DNA of 64,000 nucleotides from Lamprobacter modestohalophilus. Lineage in GTDB: Bacteria > Pseudomonadota > Gammaproteobacteria > Chromatiales > Chromatiaceae. Shown here piece after piece: positions 27,137-36,099 of this stretch (positions within the stretch are counted from its first letter, which is position 1; every line of letters begins with the position of its first letter). The notes under the pieces were generated by a model that ran no database searches, had not been told where the DNA came from, and saw nothing but the letters and a program-made list of their open reading frames with translations. A program made the translations under genes and the position numbers. The stretch lies in assembly GCF_016583905.1 (NCBI RefSeq), contig NZ_NRRY01000011.1, positions 51,405-115,404 of the forward strand, in the 5' to 3' direction.

Positions 27137-27221
27137 TATCCGACGTGGGCAAAAGCCGGCACACCGGTGTACCCACTCAACATCACCCCGTCACATTTTC
27201 GACGACCTCGGAGAGAAAGCC

Positions 27222-30200
27222 ATGGCCCTATCAGTGTCCCCCTCGTTGTACGACCAGACAAGCAGCACCTTCTTCCTGCGCAGTACCAACGGTCAGCTGG
27301 ACCCCGTAAAGTTCGGTTCAACCAGCTTCACCTACGATGCCCTGGCAGGAGATTGGGACGGAGACGGTAACCTCGGCACCGGGCTGTTTCAGACCAACAA
27401 CGCCAAGTTCTATCTCCGCGACGACAGCGGAAGCGTTAACTCATTCCGCTTCGGGTCGGTTGCGACCGCTGACGCCGGCAAGTACCAGGCGCTGGCCGGC
27501 GATTGGGATGGCGATGACAACGTCGGCGTCGCCTTATACGACGAGACCTCCTCCACCTTCTTCACCCGCACGGACGACGGTGTGGTGACCTCCATTAGGA
27601 TGGGTTCTGCTGCGAAGGCCCAAGCCGGTGACTACCAAGGCATCGCTGGCGACTGGGACGGCGACGGCGACTCGGACGTTGGCCTCTATGATCAAGTCAG
27701 TGGGACCTTCTACCTGCGTGCGGAGAACGGTGCGCTCGACTCCTTTAGGCTCGGATCTGTTGCGAAGGCCCAAGCCGGTGACTACCAAGTTGTCACCGGC
27801 GACTGGGACGGCGACGGCGAATCGGACGTTGGCCTTTATGATAACGTCTCTGGCACCTACTTCCTGCGCAACGGAGACGGCACGATCGAGCAACTGCGCT
27901 TTGGGTCGGTCGCCACTGCACAGGCCGGGGGGTACCAGGCGCTGGGTGTGCCGACGCCAGTAGAGCAGACACCCGGTGAGACCTTCACGCTCACTACTGA
28001 TGTCGACCTGATTAACGGCACCGCCAATAACGACACAATCGAAGGTACAGACACCACCTATACAACGGGTGACGTCATTCTCGGTAACGGAGGCAACAAT
28101 GTCCTTAACATTGAAGCTGCCGCAAATCCCGCAGAAACAGCAACAGTTGCCGGCGTTCAGTCGATAAACTTCAACGCTAAGTCCTTTGCAACCCTAACCT
28201 ACGACGCGGCTGGGGTTGTTGGCAACGGGACAACAATAACCTTCAACAATACGCAGGTAGGCGGTTCTACAAGCGGTACCGTAAACAACGTCGCATCGAG
28301 TGCAACCGTTGCTGCTGGTAGCCAGATGACCGGGACATTTACGGTTGATCTCGGGGCATCTGCGAGCGGTGTGACGGTTAACGGTGCGTCCGCCAGCACA
28401 ATCGCGGTCACGGATGCAGGAAAGGGCGGCGTTACAGTGGTTTCGGATAAAACCGGCACTACGGGCACTCCTGTCAACGTGAGCGTAGATGGTGCTGGTA
28501 GCACAACGGGAGGCATCGCCGACGATGCTGCGACCGTCAAGGCGATGGGCGTTGTCAGTTTGGAAACAGCCACTTCTAATAGCCAGGTGGAAAATCTTAC
28601 CTTGGAAGGAAACGGGGCTGCAGCAACATTCGATTTGGATGCTACTGGGGACGCACCAGAAAAGGTCACCTTCACTGGAGATCAGGATGTAACACTTATC
28701 GGCACCGCAGCTCAGTTTGACACTGAAACAGCGATAGACAATACGACAGCTGGAACGACGACCATCAAGATCGATGATGGTGCAAGCGCAAACTTGGAAA
28801 AGCTTGCGGTTGACGTGATCGAGATTGCTGATGGTGCTGCTGCTGCTGCTGCTACCTACAACGTTGCGGATGAGGCCACCGTCAAGCTCTCACCAGCTGC
28901 CTTGACCGCTGGTGGTAACTTGATCTTTGACTCCACTGTCATAGGCAACACAGATACCGCAGAGACATTAACGCTCGAGATCGATGATGCGGTAGACTTA
29001 GACGCTAATGCACTCGATACTAAAGACTTCGAAACTCTGAACCTGTCAACCGCGGATGCTGATATCAACGCAGACGATAGCAATGTGGTAATCGCCAACC
29101 TAATAGCGTCTGCTGGCGCTAACGCGGTTGTTAATGTTACGGGCGCAACCGATCTGACGTTGACTGCTGTAACGGCAAAAGAGATCGCTGCAGGTGGCTT
29201 CACGGGCAATCTGGCTGCCACCCTGTCCGCGAATATGAACAAGATAACGACAGGATCGGGTGACGACACTTTTACGGCATACGATGGTGACTTTACCATT
29301 ATGGCAAATGGTGGTAGCGATACGCTGAACGTTGTTGACAGTCTCGATCTGTCCGATAACACGGTATCTATGACCGGCATTGATGTGATCAACATCAACT
29401 CCGACGGCGACGCAGCGGTAGATACCTTAAAACTTAAAAGTTCCATCTTGGATGGCACTAGCTATGTCGTGAAGGGCAATGAAACTACGGACCCCGACAT
29501 CCTTGAAGCGGTCATGGATGCAACAACGCTTGATCTCTCCAGTCTGGTTGTTGACACGACGTCCGCGACTGTTACGGTGACAAATACAGCCGTGAATGGC
29601 ATTGCGCAGTCGATTCAAGGCTCCAATGGTGCTGATACGCTAAACTCCGTTGGTGCTGGTAATGTCACCATGAATGGCAACGGTGGAAATGATTCCATCA
29701 CCACGGCAGGTGGAGCGGACGTAATCAACGGCGGTGCTGGTAACGATAACATCGTTAGTGGTGCTGGTAACGATACGGTTACAGGCGGTGAAGGCGCCGA
29801 CAATATCACTGGTGGAGGAGGTGCTGACACCATCATATTGACGGAAACGACATCGGCAGAAGATAACGTTATCTATGCGGCGCTGACAGATGGTTCCGCT
29901 GCAGGCCAGGTAGGTGGGACATTTACAGGGTTTGATGTTATCACCGGGTTCAACACGACCGTCGACGATTTGATCTTCGATAGCAACTACCAAAATGACG
30001 GCGCCGTTGATACTAGTTTCATTAGTGCGAGTACTGTTGTTGCTGGTACCGCAGCAACAAGCGCCGCGAATGATCTGACAGCAGCTGATATTACCAATGT
30101 CGACAAGGTCGCTGCGTTTCTAAGCGATGGAACCTATACCACCTCCGGTGCCGGTAACGATGATCTGGTTGCCATCACCTTCGATGATTTCACTGCGCTT

Positions 30201-30308
30201 TACACTGTAACCGATGCTGCTGGTGGTGGAGACATTGTGGCTGGTGAGATAAGTTTGCTGGGCACTGTTGACGAGACACTCGTTACCGGTGACTTAGTCA
30301 TCGCCTAA
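27222..30308 (+). CDS. Secreted RTX/S-layer-like protein with VCBS-type repeats, candidate type I secretion substrate
   Basis: The 1028-residue protein has no Sec signal peptide. Residues 1-245 hold five repeats of a FG-GAP/VCBS-like unit of about 50 residues centred on AGDWDGDGDSDVGLYD, a calcium-binding type of pattern. Residues 255-810 are Ala/Thr/Asp-rich, with TLTTDVDLINGTANNDTIEG at the beginning of the domain. Residues about 818-872 carry RTX nonapeptides (GGAGNDNIVSGAGNDTVTGG and neighbours), and the C-terminus ends DETLVTGDLVIA. Such acidic, Cys-free, RTX proteins are exported by PrtD/HlyD systems, and those genes lie just upstream. A GGAGAG site precedes the ATG. Likely an S-layer, adhesin or coat protein. 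Confidence 0.85.
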   Translation: MALSVSPSLYDQTSSTFFLRSTNGQLDPVKFGSTSFTYDALAGDWDGDGNLGTGLFQTNNAKFYLRDDSGSVNSFRFGSVATADAGKYQALAGDWDGDDNVGVALYDETSSTFFTRTDDGVVTSIRMGSAAKAQAGDYQGIAGDWDGDGDSDVGLYDQVSGTFYLRAENGALDSFRLGSVAKAQAGDYQVVTGDWDGDGESDVGLYDNVSGTYFLRNGDGTIEQLRFGSVATAQAGGYQALGVPTPVEQTPGETFTLTTDVDLINGTANNDTIEGTDTTYTTGDVILGNGGNNVLNIEAAANPAETATVAGVQSINFNAKSFATLTYDAAGVVGNGTTITFNNTQVGGSTSGTVNNVASSATVAAGSQMTGTFTVDLGASASGVTVNGASASTIAVTDAGKGGVTVVSDKTGTTGTPVNVSVDGAGSTTGGIADDAATVKAMGVVSLETATSNSQVENLTLEGNGAAATFDLDATGDAPEKVTFTGDQDVTLIGTAAQFDTETAIDNTTAGTTTIKIDDGASANLEKLAVDVIEIADGAAAAAATYNVADEATVKLSPAALTAGGNLIFDSTVIGNTDTAETLTLEIDDAVDLDANALDTKDFETLNLSTADADINADDSNVVIANLIASAGANAVVNVTGATDLTLTAVTAKEIAAGGFTGNLAATLSANMNKITTGSGDDTFTAYDGDFTIMANGGSDTLNVVDSLDLSDNTVSMTGIDVININSDGDAAVDTLKLKSSILDGTSYVVKGNETTDPDILEAVMDATTLDLSSLVVDTTSATVTVTNTAVNGIAQSIQGSNGADTLNSVGAGNVTMNGNGGNDSITTAGGADVINGGAGNDNIVSGAGNDTVTGGEGADNITGGGGADTIILTETTSAEDNVIYAALTDGSAAGQVGGTFTGFDVITGFNTTVDDLIFDSNYQNDGAVDTSFISASTVVAGTAATSAANDLTAADITNVDKVAAFLSDGTYTTSGAGNDDLVAITFDDFTALYTVTDAAGGGDIVAGEISLLGTVDETLVTGDLVIA

Positions 30309-30370
30309 CCTCCTACCCCGAGGCCAAGCATCCGCCCCCGGGCGGGCTGCTTGAGGCGAAAGCCATCGAA

Positions 30371-30403
30371 CCCTGTCCTTCTCACGAAGGGCGGGGTTTT
30401 TTT
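30371..30403 (+). terminator. Rho-independent terminator after the RTX-like gene
   Basis: CCTTC at 30377-30381 pairs with GAAGG at 30386-30390 over a four-base loop, extended by flanking GC pairs (CCC/GGGG), and is followed by seven T. It closes the type I secretion operon. Confidence 0.8.
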
Positions 30404-30539
30404 CCATAAGGACCTTGTGAATGCGCAGGGTCTTTACGGAAGCCATCAAGCGAGCTGACAGTCATGGTCAACACCCCAACGCACAGCGCGTCACTCAGAT
30501 CACAGATGCTGTTCACTCACCAAACGCGCTCGCGGTTGC

Positions 30540-30551
30540 TAAACTCGAGCC
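30540..30551 (+). promoter_or_regulatory. Extended -10 box six bases before ATG (leaderless-type promoter)
   Basis: TGC-TAAACT followed by CGAGCC and the ATG at 30552; no ribosome binding site. Spacing puts the expected first transcribed base on the A of the start codon. Confidence 0.55.
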
Positions 30552-30854
30552 ATGAGCACCACGCCTAATCGCAGTAACGCCATCCCACCTAAGCCCCACG
30601 CCAAACTGCTGGCAGAGCTAGAGGGCTTCGAGCATCTGCTGTTCGAGCCCATGACCCAAACGGACCTGGATCAGCTCTATGCCCTGTCGGAACGCTGGAC
30701 AGCGCAACTTGGAGACAGCCCCGAAGCGATCGCGCTCTGCGATGCGCTGGACGACTTCATCGGCGCGGGGATCGAGGATGCGGACGTGGAGAAGGCGTAT
30801 CGGGAGCTGGTCGAGTGCGTGCAACAGACGCCTTCGCGCGTGAGCCACCCCTGA
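30552..30854 (+). CDS. Small acidic protein of the duplicated module
   Basis: A 100-residue acidic protein, MSTTPNRSNAIPPKPHAKLL, mostly helical, with AELEGFEHLLFEPMTQTDLDQLY. No family recognised. It is convergent with the Gp2-like gene (33 bases between stops), and a paralogue differing at few positions lies at 52442-52744. Conservation of both frames in the two copies, with substitutions mostly neutral, supports real coding. Because the pair always occurs together, a function linked to the Gp2-like protein is likely. Confidence 0.65.
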   Translation: MSTTPNRSNAIPPKPHAKLLAELEGFEHLLFEPMTQTDLDQLYALSERWTAQLGDSPEAIALCDALDDFIGAGIEDADVEKAYRELVECVQQTPSRVSHP

Positions 30855-30887
30855 AGCATCCTTCGGGTGATCGCAGAGCAGGCTGAT

Positions 30888-32006
30888 TCAACCCTGACCC
30901 GCTCGCCCCCTGCCATTGCCCTGTGAGCGTTGCTGTTGTGCGCCCTTCAGGGTGGCCCGAGCACGCGTCGGAGCAGGCAAGACATCCAGGCAGCTCAGTG
31001 CATCAAAGGTCGACAGCAACCGTTGCAGGCGCGCGATGGCCTGTGCATCGTCCCGACAGACCAGCCCGAGCTGCGCGCTGCGCCTTGCAGGCTGATCCGG
31101 ACCGTGAGCGATCAACCCCACGCCCCATCCCTGAGTGATCGTCTCTCGCCAATAGGCAGCGCACTGCTGTGCGCGCTCCTCGGGCGATTCACTGATCGGT
31201 CTCGATTCGCGGTTGGTCGGGGCAAACACAAAGACCATCCATAAGCGCAGTCCCTGCTCAAGAGGACTGATCAGGCGCCAGTGATAGCCCAGCAGGTCGA
31301 CAAACGCGCGCTCGCGTCCCTGGCGACAGGCCTTGAACAGGGCAGTGCGAGCGCGCAAGAACTCACGGTGGTGCTGCGCTCGATCATGCAGCCACTGCTG
31401 CCTGTGGGGTTCGCGTTCAAACAGCACATGGACGAAGGTCAGACAGCGATGCTGTTGAAAGTGCCCCTTGACCTTCTGGATGTGGTTCTTCAGCGCTTTA
31501 CGCTGCGCGCGTTGATGGTGATCGATCGCCTGTTTCAACGACGGAAGTCTGAGGCTCGTCTGCAGGGTGCGCACAAACGCGATGATCGTCTCGGGCTTGG
31601 CATGGGCAGGGACCGGAGACTGCGCATAGGTCTGAAACAGCACGCGCAGCATCGGGATCAGCATGGCCTGGATCAGTGGCGACAGACCCGTGATGGCAGA
31701 CTCGCGCGCCAAGGTTCTCAGGTGGCCTCGCGTCTCCGCGATCAGCGGTTTCAGGGTCGCGTGCGCGAAGAGCGTTTCCGGTTCAGTCTTGCGCAGCCGA
31801 TCGGTCCATTCCAGCAACTGCTGTCTCTGGCGGGCCTCCTCATAGAGTCCGAAGGTGATGATACGGCGTTGGCTTGGTTGCGCAGAGGCGGTCTGCGGAG
31901 GCGCTTGCGGGAGGACGAAGAGATTCAGGTCCCACTCGTTCAGGATGTCGAGTGACTGATAACGGCGGGGAAGCCTGTGCGTCAACGTCTCGCTGTAGTC
32001 GGTCAT
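30888..32006 (-). CDS. YagK/YfjJ / inovirus Gp2-like protein
   Basis: The 372-residue protein has a central-to-C-terminal region with LTFVHVLFEREPHRQQWLHD, LLGYHWRLISPLEQGLRLWMVFVF, and AYWRETITQGWGVGLIAHG. The order of a short strand, F-x(3)-L region, GY-x-W, then W-x(3)-IT-x-G-x-G is what I associate with the Gp2/YfjJ family of prophage and satellite replication proteins. However the position that would carry the H-x-H pair of HUH enzymes reads R-L-W, so catalytic activity is doubtful. The neighbouring DUF3987 gene is YfjI-like, and YfjI/YfjJ are neighbours in the E. coli CP4-57 prophage. Two tandem direct repeats lie upstream of its start. Confidence 0.5.
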   Translation of the reverse strand: MTDYSETLTHRLPRRYQSLDILNEWDLNLFVLPQAPPQTASAQPSQRRIITFGLYEEARQRQQLLEWTDRLRKTEPETLFAHATLKPLIAETRGHLRTLARESAITGLSPLIQAMLIPMLRVLFQTYAQSPVPAHAKPETIIAFVRTLQTSLRLPSLKQAIDHHQRAQRKALKNHIQKVKGHFQQHRCLTFVHVLFEREPHRQQWLHDRAQHHREFLRARTALFKACRQGRERAFVDLLGYHWRLISPLEQGLRLWMVFVFAPTNRESRPISESPEERAQQCAAYWRETITQGWGVGLIAHGPDQPARRSAQLGLVCRDDAQAIARLQRLLSTFDALSCLDVLPAPTRARATLKGAQQQRSQGNGRGRAGQG

Positions 32007-32054
32007 GCGACCCGCGCCTCAAATATCCTTCGTTCGCTGTCAATATGCCTAAAA

Positions 32055-32088
32055 AAATGGTTCCGTTTGTAGACAAATGGTTCCGTTT
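32055..32088. repeat. Two direct repeats AAATGGTTCCGTTT upstream of the Gp2-like gene
   Basis: Identical 14-mers at 32055-32068 and 32075-32088, period 20 bases (two helical turns), 49 bases upstream of the minus-strand start at 32006. Helical phasing suggests a protein-binding site, either an operator or iteron-like origin element. Confidence 0.55.
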
Positions 32089-32190
32089 AGAAAATAACGG
32101 TCCGTGCACGCCTTCGGATCGGGTCGACTGCCCACCCCCGAGCGAACACCCGCTGACCAGTGCGGGCGGTCACCAGGCTGCGGGCTGAGG

Positions 32191-32412
32191 TCATCGCTGA
32201 AGGCGGTCAAGCCCCGTCTGGCGTTCCAGCTCGACGGTGCGTTGCTCGATCAAGGCCTTCAGCTCGCTGGCCATCTTGCGGTTCGTGGCACTGCATGCGG
32301 TCTTGAAGCGGGTATGCAGAGGCAAAGGTAGATCGACACTGAAGCGCTTCATCGGTGGGTTCTCCCACTGCGCCCTGATCTTCAAATCGGTTTCATGGTC
32401 TTCATACTTCAT
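32191..32412 (-). CDS. Ribbon-helix-helix DNA-binding protein
   Basis: Starting at the ATG complement of 32410-32412 the protein has 73 residues: MKYEDHETDLKIRAQWENPP, then MKRFSVDLPLPLHTRFKTAC, then SATNRKMASELKALIEQRTV and a short tail. The beta-strand KRFSVDLP followed by two helices is the CopG/ParG/Arc-type fold that regulates plasmid copy or partition genes. The frame is open for a further 189 codons upstream; that part is mostly of unlikely composition, but a start near 32680 with KTLKQDVLKTALVFSSKV cannot be excluded. Confidence 0.6.
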   Translation of the reverse strand: MKYEDHETDLKIRAQWENPPMKRFSVDLPLPLHTRFKTACSATNRKMASELKALIEQRTVELERQTGLDRLQR

Positions 32413-32919
32413 CGGGCGTTGTGCCACCGGTGGGTGGCGATCTCCAAGGTCGGAGTGGGTGTGCGCAGTCGCCTTGTCGGGCGGTTGCTTGACGGGGGAG
32501 ACACTGCAGCGGACTTGATGATGGTCATCACTGACGACTCCGAGCAGAACGAAAGTAGCGAACCCGACGCCTCCAGCATCAGGAAAGCGGGCAAGAGCTT
32601 CCCGTACTTTGCTGGAAAACACAAGCGCTGTTTTAAGGACATCCTGTTTCAAGGTTTTTTCAACCGTCGACACCCTGTACACAGGCGTCGTGGTGAGCGT
32701 CCTAGCGCGGGCTGATCGACGTGGCGAGCGCGTTGATATCCATAGCTGTGTTTCACAAAACGCTGCGTGTGTCAAGCAAAAAAACGCGCAGATTGACGCC
32801 TGCGCATCCGCTCCGTTGATACCCCAGCGCGAATCTTTTAGTGTTTTTTTTTGCGAGCGCAACGTCACCCGTTGCACTGCCGACATCCCTGACACCCATC
32901 GCAACAGGAGCGACGTCTC
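32413..32919. other. 507 bp region between the divergent RHH and DUF3987 genes
   Basis: No gene was confidently placed. The minus-strand frame is continuous with the RHH gene, and the plus strand has only shadow frames. The last part is a candidate promoter/leader for the DUF3987 gene, with AGGAG at 32906-32910 nine bases before its ATG; a run of T at 32845-32852 may belong to an upstream terminator-like structure. An RHH operator is expected here but no clear dyad was found. Confidence 0.4.
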
Positions 32920-34560
32920 ATGGCCGATCCCTTCACCGGGCCACCGCAGGCTCTCGACCCGCCAACCGTTCATCATCACCCCCCTGTTTATTCAGCGCTG
33001 CAGTCTGTCCTCCCGCCCCCGACGCTGGACTACCTCATCGGATGCGAGGGAGAGCGCTTTGCAGACTCTGTCCATGAGGTGCAGGCACTGACGATGGCAC
33101 CGCTTGCGCTCTGTCTTCAGAGCGCGCTCGGGGTCGGGGCGTTGCTCATGCAAGGCGTGGGCGAGGTGGAAGCGCCCGACGGGCGTATCACTCCCGCATC
33201 CTTGTTCCTGGTCGGGATCGCTGAGCCCGCAGAGGGCAAGTCGTCGGTGTTGAACTACTTCCTAAAGCCAATCGAAGACGCCCTAGAGGCTGATAAGGAC
33301 GCGCAGAGCGCACAACGCGAGCAGTATGAACTCGACCTGGAGGTCTGGGAGCAGATCAGGAAACGCATGGTCCGAGACCTCGCTAAAGCCCGCGTCGAGG
33401 AAGCCTTGAGCGAACGCGGTGCTGAGTCCGAGGCCCTGCTCGAGGCGCTGGCCCCCAGTGCGGAGGAGCTGGAAACCGCGTTACACAAGCATCTAACACA
33501 GAAGCCAACACCGCCTCGCTCCATCGGGTTGGCGATCGTCAGTGATATCACATCCGCTGCCTTCTCGACGCTCATCAAAGAAGCGCAGGCCAAATCCATA
33601 GGCATTTTTACCGGCGAACCGCAAGAGTTTCTCAGCAGAGGGATCAAACAGGACAGTTCCTTCCTCAACAAGGGCTATAGTGGCGAAAAGACAACGAGAT
33701 ATCGGGCCAATCGTGGCGATGAAAGCCACGACATACCGAAGACCGTCTTACTCTTAGGTCAGCCCGCCATCATCGAGAACGCCTTTGGTGGCGAGAAGAA
33801 CCCGCTGCGTGACTCTGGGACGGTTGCGCGTTGCCTCTTCACGTTCCCGCCCTCGACGGTGGGTTATCGCACTTACACGACCGATGTCGCCAGTCATCAG
33901 GCGCGCATTGAGCGCTTTCAGGACGCCTATCGTCGTTGGGTGGTCGAGCTGATCGAGATCAATCGTCGGCATTTTGTCGATGGAGCAGCCAGGAAACGCA
34001 TCCGACTGTGTCCGCAAGCGCAGGATGTCTGGTTCCGTCTGCGCGCTGACGTCGAGCAGGCGACCAGACCGGGTGGGCGTTACGCGCAGCACCGTGATCA
34101 TGGCCAACGCATTCCCGAGCAGGTGCTGCGCGTCGCGGTCGTGATCCATGGCTATAACCAGGGCCTGGAAGGCGACATCTCGGTGGCGACCTTGAGCCAG
34201 GCGATTCACCTCGTGAACGGATTTTCCACCGAGTACCAACGGATCTTTCGGACCTTCTCGCGGGAGGAGAAAGACGTCATGAACGTGCTGGAATGGGTCC
34301 AAGCGCAGCGTGCTCTGAATCGCCGCTATGTCCCAAAGCGTTTTGCGTCAGCCAACACATCGGTGCGTCCCGTTGCGCGCTTGGATGTTGCCCTTCAGGT
34401 ACTCCTTCAAAACCGGGAAATCGATATTATCCAGTGTCCCAGCAAGAATCAACGAGGGATCGCCACGAAGCCAATCCTGATGATTGATGTCTTCCCCTTT
34501 TACCCTGGTGATGGCAGGCTGCTCGAGCAAGCGGTATTAGCAGCGAGAAGGCTTAATTAA
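32920..34560 (+). CDS. DUF3987 (YfjI-like) P-loop protein
   Basis: The 546-residue protein begins with PPVYSALQSVLPPPTLDYLI and has LFLVGIAEPAEGKSSVLNYF near 101-120, a divergent Walker A of the primase/helicase-like DUF3987 family. A long charged helix (about 125-205) interrupts the domain, then IGLAIVSDITSAAFSTLIKE, IFTGEPQEFLSRGIK, and TVLLLGQPAIIENAFGG follow, matching the family's conserved DDATPE-like block. E. coli YfjI is a prophage-carried member. Likely role: DNA replication or maintenance of the island. AGGAG precedes the ATG by nine bases. Very slightly AT-rich at the 3' end. Confidence 0.75.
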   Translation: MADPFTGPPQALDPPTVHHHPPVYSALQSVLPPPTLDYLIGCEGERFADSVHEVQALTMAPLALCLQSALGVGALLMQGVGEVEAPDGRITPASLFLVGIAEPAEGKSSVLNYFLKPIEDALEADKDAQSAQREQYELDLEVWEQIRKRMVRDLAKARVEEALSERGAESEALLEALAPSAEELETALHKHLTQKPTPPRSIGLAIVSDITSAAFSTLIKEAQAKSIGIFTGEPQEFLSRGIKQDSSFLNKGYSGEKTTRYRANRGDESHDIPKTVLLLGQPAIIENAFGGEKNPLRDSGTVARCLFTFPPSTVGYRTYTTDVASHQARIERFQDAYRRWVVELIEINRRHFVDGAARKRIRLCPQAQDVWFRLRADVEQATRPGGRYAQHRDHGQRIPEQVLRVAVVIHGYNQGLEGDISVATLSQAIHLVNGFSTEYQRIFRTFSREEKDVMNVLEWVQAQRALNRRYVPKRFASANTSVRPVARLDVALQVLLQNREIDIIQCPSKNQRGIATKPILMIDVFPFYPGDGRLLEQAVLAARRLN

Positions 34561-34613
34561 ACTTATTAGTAAGATCAGGATCGTTGTTTCGCTGTCGAAA
34601 TGTGACAAACTGG

Positions 34614-34639
34614 CAAGCCCAGGGCATTACTTGGGCTTG
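34614..34639. terminator. Hairpin between convergent genes
   Basis: CAAGCCCA (34614-34621) pairs perfectly with TGGGCTTG (34632-34639) over ten bases. There is no T-run on either side, so it may be a weak bidirectional or Rho-assisted terminator, or a protein site. Confidence 0.45.
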
Positions 34640-34641
34640 TC

Positions 34642-35625
34642 CTAATACATGCTTAACACCCGTGTCAGTAATCTGCAGTATGTGGAAGGCTTAACGCCTT
34701 TGTTTAATAAACTACCTTCCAAGGTTGAACTTTGCCTAAAATCTAATCCACTTTCCAAGTCTTTGCTATTAGATGCTTGATCTTTACGTAGAGCAAGGTA
34801 TTCCATGAACATTAATGCCTCAGGTGCTTCTGCATGGTGTTGTTCGCGCACCATCTCTGGAATGTCAAATGTTCCGATAGTGGGAGTTGAGCTTGTATCC
34901 AGAATCACTCTGGCTGCCATGTTAATCTGCGCAGTACCGACAGAGCGTTCTGCGCGTTTGTCAGCAGCTGTACGGTCTGACGCATTCCATCGGTTGTGTA
35001 GCCAACCTTCGATGGTCTCAAAGGCAGTTTCTTTTTTTGGGTCGAGTGGTTTTTCAATCCGAAAAAGATGAAAGGCAACATTCATGTCAATGATCGCCTG
35101 CGTTGTCACTTTACTTTTTCTGAAGTCACCAGCGTTGTCATAATCCAGGGGGTAGGTGAAACGGTCTCTGATCGCATCGAGGTGAGCAGCCAACACCCGC
35201 CCAGAATGCCTCAACGAGATTGGGTGTTTGGTGACGAGGTACTGTTTTATGTAGTCGACCAGATAACCAATGGAGTAACGCCAATCTAAACTATCGCGGA
35301 TGGACTGAAGAGTAAACTTCCCATCCTCACGATCGAGCTTTAACAGGGTGTCAATACAATAGCTGAGCGCATCAGGGTTATTGATAACTTCAAACAGATG
35401 CTGGGGAGCAACCGAAACATAGTCGAATTCAGAGAGGTCGACTTCCTTTGTCGACATTGGTAAATGCCAAAAAGATAAACGCGAGGAGTAGTCCAATCTT
35501 AACTTGGCGTCCTGCGGTATGGGTAACAGCACTGATACTTTCGCATCACGAATCGCTTGCAGCACATGCTGTTCGCTGCTATCTAATTGCATGCAGATTT
35601 CCTGCAATGACAGGGTAAATTCCAT
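34642..35625 (-). CDS. Unknown 327-residue protein
   Basis: I do not recognise this protein. It begins MEFTLSLQEICMQLDSSEQH, reminiscent of a helix-turn-helix type start, then a beta-rich part with RLSFWHLPMSTKEVDLSEFD and an alpha-helical middle ending in a variable C-terminus (TYCRLLTRVLSMY). No catalytic motif is visible. It is convergent with the DUF3987 gene and divergent from the Rep-like gene, with lower GC than the 38-45 kb block. Candidate roles are a replication accessory factor, a defence gene or a regulator. Confidence 0.55.
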   Translation of the reverse strand: MEFTLSLQEICMQLDSSEQHVLQAIRDAKVSVLLPIPQDAKLRLDYSSRLSFWHLPMSTKEVDLSEFDYVSVAPQHLFEVINNPDALSYCIDTLLKLDREDGKFTLQSIRDSLDWRYSIGYLVDYIKQYLVTKHPISLRHSGRVLAAHLDAIRDRFTYPLDYDNAGDFRKSKVTTQAIIDMNVAFHLFRIEKPLDPKKETAFETIEGWLHNRWNASDRTAADKRAERSVGTAQINMAARVILDTSSTPTIGTFDIPEMVREQHHAEAPEALMFMEYLALRKDQASNSKDLESGLDFRQSSTLEGSLLNKGVKPSTYCRLLTRVLSMY

Positions 35626-36099
35626 GGTATTGACGCAGTAGAGGCTTGTTTACGGTAAGCAGCAGGGTATGACCATCCATGGAGGCGTCTTAGGCTGGCA
35701 TCGTGACCCAAGGATACTCGACGATAAATCTATCAATTGCGTTGGCTCGCTGTCAATCTGGCAGCGTTGAGCGATGCTGACGCCAATGCTGGGCGGTGGA
35801 TCGATGAGCAGCACAGAATGGGCTCGTCTGGGGTGGCAGTCGCCTCTGTGAGCCTCTGTGTAAGGCGCGAAGGGTTTCAGTCAAGCCATCCTACCGGTCG
35901 GAATTAAAACCCGTTAGAAAGGCTGCTAAAGCCCCTCACAGCGATTGGAGGAATTCAGCAACAAACCCGACCAGTGATCCTTATACTCAGCGTCACAACG
36001 CATGGATACGCATGCCATCTTATTCTTATGGGCTTTACAGTACAGTATTGAAAGACACATCCACGCACGCTGTCTAATCAAGGCGAGAGGTTTGGACTC
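35626..36099. other. 474 bp region upstream of the Rep-like gene
   Basis: No open frame of note. It carries a G-rich middle (35780-35850) and an AT-rich part with many short dyads (for example GCATG-N5-GCATG near 36000). A GGCGAGAGG ribosome binding site is at 36082-36090, nine bases before the GTG start. The stretch GGTCGGAATTAAAACCC near 35898 looks like part of a CRISPR repeat but is a single copy. It is a natural candidate for the double-strand origin or regulatory region of the neighbouring Rep. Confidence 0.35.

Larger units (their letters stand above)
30535..31873. repeat. 1.3 kb duplicated two-gene module, copy 1
   Basis: This stretch (small gene + strand, Gp2-like gene - strand) recurs at about 52425-53763 with few base differences. 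The upstream edge lies near the -10 box of the small gene; the other edge is where the two sequences diverge inside the 5' part of the Gp2-like gene, after the codons for RRIIT. Confidence 0.85.

Noticed and set aside
32413..32979. Upstream 189-codon extension of the RHH gene
   Set aside because: The frame is open but most of it is low in recognisable coding character and overlaps the DUF3987 5' end; the short RHH protein is complete by itself.
35898..35914. GGTCGGAATTAAAACCC resembling part of a CRISPR repeat
   Set aside because: Only one copy, no spaced repeats and no cas gene in the window.
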